This document shows positions 7,427 to 10,025 of a DNA stretch of 10,025 nucleotides, piece after piece. A model generated the notes under the pieces. The model had not been told where the DNA came from, did not search any database, and was given only the letters and a program-made list of their open reading frames with translations. The DNA is from Leptolyngbyaceae cyanobacterium SM1_3_5 (GTDB lineage Bacteria > Cyanobacteriota > Cyanobacteriia > Elainellales > Elainellaceae). The position numbers and the translations under genes are program-made. The stretch is from contig JAAUTJ010000121.1 of NCBI GenBank assembly GCA_012031475.1, positions 1 through 10,025 on the forward strand, read 5' to 3'. Every line of letters starts with the position of its first letter. Positions within the stretch are counted from its first letter, which is position 1.

Positions 7427-7855
7427 CTAATGTGCTGCCATTTGCTTTTCAGATTCGGAAGTGGTTCCCTGTGTGCCAAGCTGAATCAGTTCGACCTTGT
7501 AGCCGTTCGGGTCTTGGACGAAGGCGATCACAGTGGAGCCGTGCTTCATTGGTCCCGGTTCGCGAACGACATTGCCGCCCTGCTGCTTGATGCGATCGCA
7601 GGTGCCGTAGATGTCATCCACGCCGATCGCGATGTGGCCGTAAGCGTCGCCCAAGTCGTAGCGATCGGTTTCCCAGTTGTGTGTCAGTTCCAAAACCGTG
7701 TGGTCGGCTTCGTCCCCATAGCCGACAAAAGCCAGCGTAAATTTGCCGCTCGGATAATCTTTTTGCCGCAGCAATTTCATTCCCAGCAGGTCGCAGTAAA
7801 ACTTCAGCGATTCTTCCAGGTTGCCGACGCGCAGCATGGTGTGCAGTAGCCGCAT
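7427..7855 (-). CDS. gloA: Lactoylglutathione lyase (glyoxalase I)
   Basis: This enzyme isomerises the hemithioacetal of methylglyoxal and glutathione to S-lactoylglutathione, the first step of the glyoxalase detoxification pathway in the cytosol. From ATG 7855 the product is 142 residues, MRLLHTMLRVGNLEESLKFY onward, the usual bacterial length. The four metal ligands fall exactly at the E. coli positions: His5, Glu56 (in VLELTHN), His74 (in AYGHIAIGV) and Glu122 (in GYKVELIQLG). The segment ETDRYDLGDAYGHIA is typical of the short, often Ni- or Co-dependent bacterial class. GGAG lies about 11 bases upstream of this ATG. The frame stays open upstream to a TTG at 8149, and that extension is not part of this enzyme. 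A weak GGGG/CCCC hairpin lies downstream at 7382-7394. Confidence 0.95.
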   Translation of the reverse strand: MRLLHTMLRVGNLEESLKFYCDLLGMKLLRQKDYPSGKFTLAFVGYGDEADHTVLELTHNWETDRYDLGDAYGHIAIGVDDIYGTCDRIKQQGGNVVREPGPMKHGSTVIAFVQDPNGYKVELIQLGTQGTTSESEKQMAAH

Positions 7856-8149
7856 GTAGTTAGAGTCTCCAACGCAGTTTTTTTTATTGTGGCGCAAGCG
7901 GTTCTTGGATAGCCGCTCCTGCACCACAAACTGCGCGATCACCGCCTGCACCTCTGCCGCTTGATCGGCATCGCCGTTGGTTTGATCGCCTTTCGCTTGC
8001 GCTTGGTTAACGTGCGCGATCGCCTGAGACAAGTCGGCTCCAACCAAGCTAACCCCTCGGATCTCTTGTGCCCGGACTCGCTGCTGTGTTCCCCCACAAA
8101 ACAGCAGAATCACCAGTCCGATCGCGATCGACAGCCAGCGCAGGCGCAA
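7856..8149 (-). CDS. Possible small exported protein, in frame with gloA
   Basis: This 98-codon stretch is open directly into gloA. Starting from TTG 8149 it begins LRLRWLSIAIGLVILLFCGG and continues to QRVRAQEIRG, which looks like a good signal peptide with cleavage after RVRA. The mature part is short, Ala/Gln-rich and probably helical (SQAIAHVNQAQAKGD, then AAEVQAVIAQFVVQE), and ends in a basic stretch coded by an A8 run (7878-7885). There is no stop of its own in this frame. One frame away the end reads AIQEPLAPQ and stops at TAA about 30 bases before gloA. Given the other indels in this window, a separate small gene with a lost frame is likelier than a gloA fusion. I do not recognise a family, and the ATG-less start is weak. 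Confidence 0.35.
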
Positions 8150-8253
8150 CTGAGCGGGCTTGCACCGTCAAGATTCAGATCTCTGACGATGGAAATATGG
8201 AATTATTGTACAAAGCTGTCTATCTTTGTCTCTCAACTCAGTGAAGTTTCTCG

Positions 8254-8326
8254 ATACTGTTACGAAATACTGTTACGAAATACTGTTACAGAATACTGTT
8301 GCGAAATCTTGGGTTGCGAAATCTTG
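8254..8326. repeat. 13-nt tandem repeat array (iteron-like)
   Basis: Four consecutive 13-base units run from 8254 to 8305: ATACTGTTACGAA twice exactly, then ATACTGTTACAGA and ATACTGTTGCGAA. They are followed by a 15-base spaced direct repeat in which TTGCGAAATCTTG occurs exactly at 8299-8311 and 8314-8326. The block is AT-rich compared with its surroundings and lies between the two doubtful small genes, about 105 bases upstream of the TTG at 8149. It could be a protein-binding array or a slippage-prone microsatellite. Confidence 0.8.
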
Positions 8327-8381
8327 CAAAAATCAAGCATTGCAGGACTGACGCACTTACATCAAGAAATCAATTTCCTGG

Positions 8382-8621
8382 CTAAAAGCGAAAGTCAGTT
8401 GAAAGCGCACCCGTTTCAGGCGCAGGTGTCGGAACTGGACTGGGCGGCGTGGGCAGAGTGGGCAGCGGAGCCGAATCGGACAGCAAACTCGGTAGTGATG
8501 GCAGATCAGCGGGCAGTGGTAGAGTAGTTGGCGGCGTTCGGGCAAAGGCAGGCGAGGCAATTGCCAGCCCGATCGCCCCGTCAAACCCAATTTGCAACCA
8601 GCCCGATCGCCGCATTTTCAT
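8382..8621 (-). CDS. Possible small exported proline-rich protein
   Basis: The 79-residue frame starts MKMRRSGWLQIGFDGAIGLA, resembling a signal peptide (basic start, hydrophobic core with one Asp, SPAFA cleavage motif). A low-complexity Pro/Leu/Ser tail follows (PLPADLPSLPSLLSDSAPLP, then TLPTPPSPVPTPAPETG) and ends at DFRF with TAG. Such tails occur in exported linker-like peptides, but GC-rich repeats can give them by chance. There is no clear ribosome site, and only 39 bases separate this start from the divergent SDR start at 8661. One base less in the T4 run just before the stop would extend it by a few residues (SQEIDFLM). I do not recognise a family. Confidence 0.35.
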   Translation of the reverse strand: MKMRRSGWLQIGFDGAIGLAIASPAFARTPPTTLPLPADLPSLPSLLSDSAPLPTLPTPPSPVPTPAPETGALSTDFRF

Positions 8622-8660
8622 GCTTTAGGCGCGATCGGGCACATCTTAGAGGTGAAAACT

Positions 8661-9542
8661 ATGTTTTTGGTGACAGGAGCAACTGGAACTTTGGGGCGGC
8701 GAATTGTGCGCGTTTTGCGTGAGCAAGCTGCCCCGTGCGGACATTTGTGCGATTGTCGTCTCGCTATTCTGAACTGGAACAGCGCGGAGCCGACGTTTTC
8801 ATTGGCGATTTGCGGCAAGAGCGCGACATCACCAAATCCGTGCAGAACGTACAGTACATCATCAGCACTCACGGCTGCAATGAAACCAGCGGCAGCGCTC
8901 AGGAATTGGACTATCGCGCCAACGTGGATCTGATCGATGCGGCCAAAGCAAACGGCGTCGAGCATTTCGTGCTGATTTCCGTTTTGGGAGTCGATCGCGG
9001 CTATGAAGATGCCCCGGTTTTCAAAGCCAAACGCGCCGTCGAAATTTATCTGCAAAATAGCGGCTTGAACTACACGATTTTGCGGCCTTCCGGCTTTGCG
9101 GCCAATTTGATTCCTGCCGCCGAGCGGTTTCGCCAAAGCGGAATCTATCTGCTTTTGGGCGATGCCGAAACGCGCACCTCGATCGTCAGCACCGACGACC
9201 TTGCGGAAATTGCCGTCAAGTCGGTTTCTGCACCCGGAGCAAAAATCAGCGATCGCCGTTGGTGGTCCCGAAATTCTTCAGCGTCGCGACATTCCCAAGA
9301 TTTTTGGCCGAATTTTCAACACGGAACCGATCGTGATCAACGCGCCGCTGTTGGCGATCGACGGTATCCGCAGCGTGGTCGGCTTTCTCAACCCGGAAGC
9401 GCAGCGCAGCCTTGGCACATTTCGGACTCTGCTCGCCAACGAGTTTTACATCACGCCCGCCGAAGTGCAGCGCTTGGAGCAAATTTATGAGATGCGGCTG
9501 GAAACGCTCGAAGCGTTCATTCGCCGCTATGTCAGTCCGTAA
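8661..9542 (+). CDS. NAD(P)-binding atypical SDR (Ycf39/NmrA-like), two apparent frameshifts
   Basis: The start is ATG 8661, with GAGGT eight bases upstream. The product begins MFLVTGATGTLGRRIVRVLR, in which G6-x2-G9-x2-G12 is the Rossmann dinucleotide-binding motif of extended or atypical SDRs. Raw translation then goes out of frame at a C4 run (8731-8734); restoring one C gives EQAAPVRTFVRLSSRYSELE. That frame continues through GADVFIGDLRQERDI, FVLISVLGVDRGYEDAPVFK and LNYTILRPSGFAANLIPAAE to SAPGAK. Removing one A from the A5 run at 9241-9245 then restores SAIAVGGPEILQRRDIPKIF and the end ETLEAFIRRYVSP (TAA 9540-9542). The repaired length is about 293 residues, normal for this cyanobacterial family as I recall it. 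Relatives include Ycf39, which works with chlorophyll synthase, and NmrA-like regulators. The substrate here is unknown. Its end overlaps the convergent DUF92 gene by 16 bases. Confidence 0.88.
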
Positions 9543-10025
9543 ATCAAGAGGGCAAGACCGATCGCCACGCCCGCCCCAATCAGCGTATTGAAAATATTCA
9601 CCAGTTCGTTCGTCAGCCAGTCGAACTTGTTTTGCACGGTCGCGCCGATTACGCTTTCCAAATTCGTCGCGACAAAAGCGGCGATTAAACAGATTGCAAT
9701 TCCGGCTAGGTCGATCAGACCGACTGCAAAAGCGGCGATCGCGATCACCAAAGAGCCGACCAAACCTGCGATCGTGCCTTCTAAACTGACTGCGCCTTCT
9801 GTGCCGCGATCGACCGCTTGCAGCGTCGTGATCAAAAACGTCCGCTTGCCGTAGGCTTTGCCGACTTCGCTGGCGCAGGTGTCGGAAAGTTTGGTGCTGA
9901 TGCTTGCCACGTAGCCCAACAGCAAAAAGGGAACGAGTTGCGGTTGGCTAGGTGTGAGGACGTAGGCAGCGATCGCGCAAATCGTCCCCGTCAAAGCCGA
10001 CCCCAGACATTTTCTGGCCCCGTGC
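9527..10025 (-). CDS. DUF92 family integral membrane protein, N-terminus beyond the window
   Basis: The frame is open to the window edge, so the start lies past 10025; the TTG at 9994 is internal. The visible 165 or so C-terminal residues form several hydrophobic helices (ALTGTICAIAAYVL, LVPFLLLGYVASIS, AGLVGSLVIAIAAFAVGLID, LAGIAICLIAAFVA, LIGAGVAIGLALLIYGL). They carry the conserved cytoplasmic-side motif KLSDTCASEVGKAYGKRTFL, and later VDRGTEGAVSLEGT and NKFDWLTNELVNIFNT. These are features of DUF92 (TIGR00297). The plant member VTE6 is a phytyl-phosphate kinase that supplies phytyl diphosphate for tocopherol and phylloquinone. Cyanobacterial members are assumed to do the same, so phytol salvage is a reasonable but unproven guess here. 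The stop TAG is at 9529-9527, inside the 3' end of the SDR gene. Confidence 0.88.
   Translation of the reverse strand, partial: HGARKCLGSALTGTICAIAAYVLTPSQPQLVPFLLLGYVASISTKLSDTCASEVGKAYGKRTFLITTLQAVDRGTEGAVSLEGTIAGLVGSLVIAIAAFAVGLIDLAGIAICLIAAFVATNLESVIGATVQNKFDWLTNELVNIFNTLIGAGVAIGLALLIYGLT

Noticed and set aside
7361..7849. 162-codon plus-strand frame
   Set aside because: It is antisense to gloA, whose four metal ligands match exactly.
8254..8326. Possible CRISPR array
   Set aside because: Units are only 13 bases and directly adjacent, with no spacers and no cas genes.

Overview
The window is cyanobacterial chromosome. The evidence is the very high density of the HIP1 palindrome GCGATCGC and its GATCGATC relatives, and the gene families present: DUF3352, COP23, a pyruvate kinase with a C-terminal phosphohistidine-like domain, and a Ycf39/NmrA-like reductase. 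Intergenic repeats of the CCCCC/GGGGG palindromic type and the GGCAG(A/T)AGGCAG type are common in filamentous cyanobacteria, so a filamentous or Leptolyngbya-like genome is possible. I cannot name a genus.

Layout. At 1-1465 (+) lies the 3' part of a DUF3352 gene. It converges on pyruvate kinase (3477-1689, -), and an inverted pair of repeats sits between them. Upstream of pyk is a GGCAG-type hairpin repeat (3642-3708), then a secreted COP23-domain protein (4456-3789, -). A 510-base gap (4471-4980) holds a possible COP23 promoter and a candidate small RNA ending in a terminator near 4770. Next come a small membrane protein with a cysteine cluster (5268-4981, -), an EamA/DMT transporter (5484 to about 6459, +), a 1-Cys peroxiredoxin (6591-7226, +) with a strong palindromic terminator, and glyoxalase I (7855-7427, -). 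Upstream of glyoxalase I are two doubtful small secreted ORFs (8149-7856 and 8621-8382, -) separated by a 13-nt tandem repeat array. The window ends with an NAD(P)-binding SDR (8661-9542, +) whose 3' end overlaps a convergent DUF92 gene (9527 to beyond 10025, -).

The genes are mostly single housekeeping or stress functions rather than one operon: glycolysis (pyk), peroxide removal (prx), methylglyoxal removal (gloA), export (EamA), and possibly phytol/chlorophyll-related functions (SDR, DUF92). I see no phage, transposase, CRISPR, toxin-antitoxin or defence genes.

The most striking global feature is that four genes (pyk, COP23, EamA, SDR) are each broken by one or two single-base indels, six in total. 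Five lie in short homopolymers, and both sides still encode conserved sequence. This looks more like uncorrected sequencing or assembly error than biology. Automatic gene calls here will be truncated, split or wrongly tailed unless this is corrected. I did not find a convincing new biological system; the best candidates for new biology are the possible small RNA and the 13-nt repeat array.
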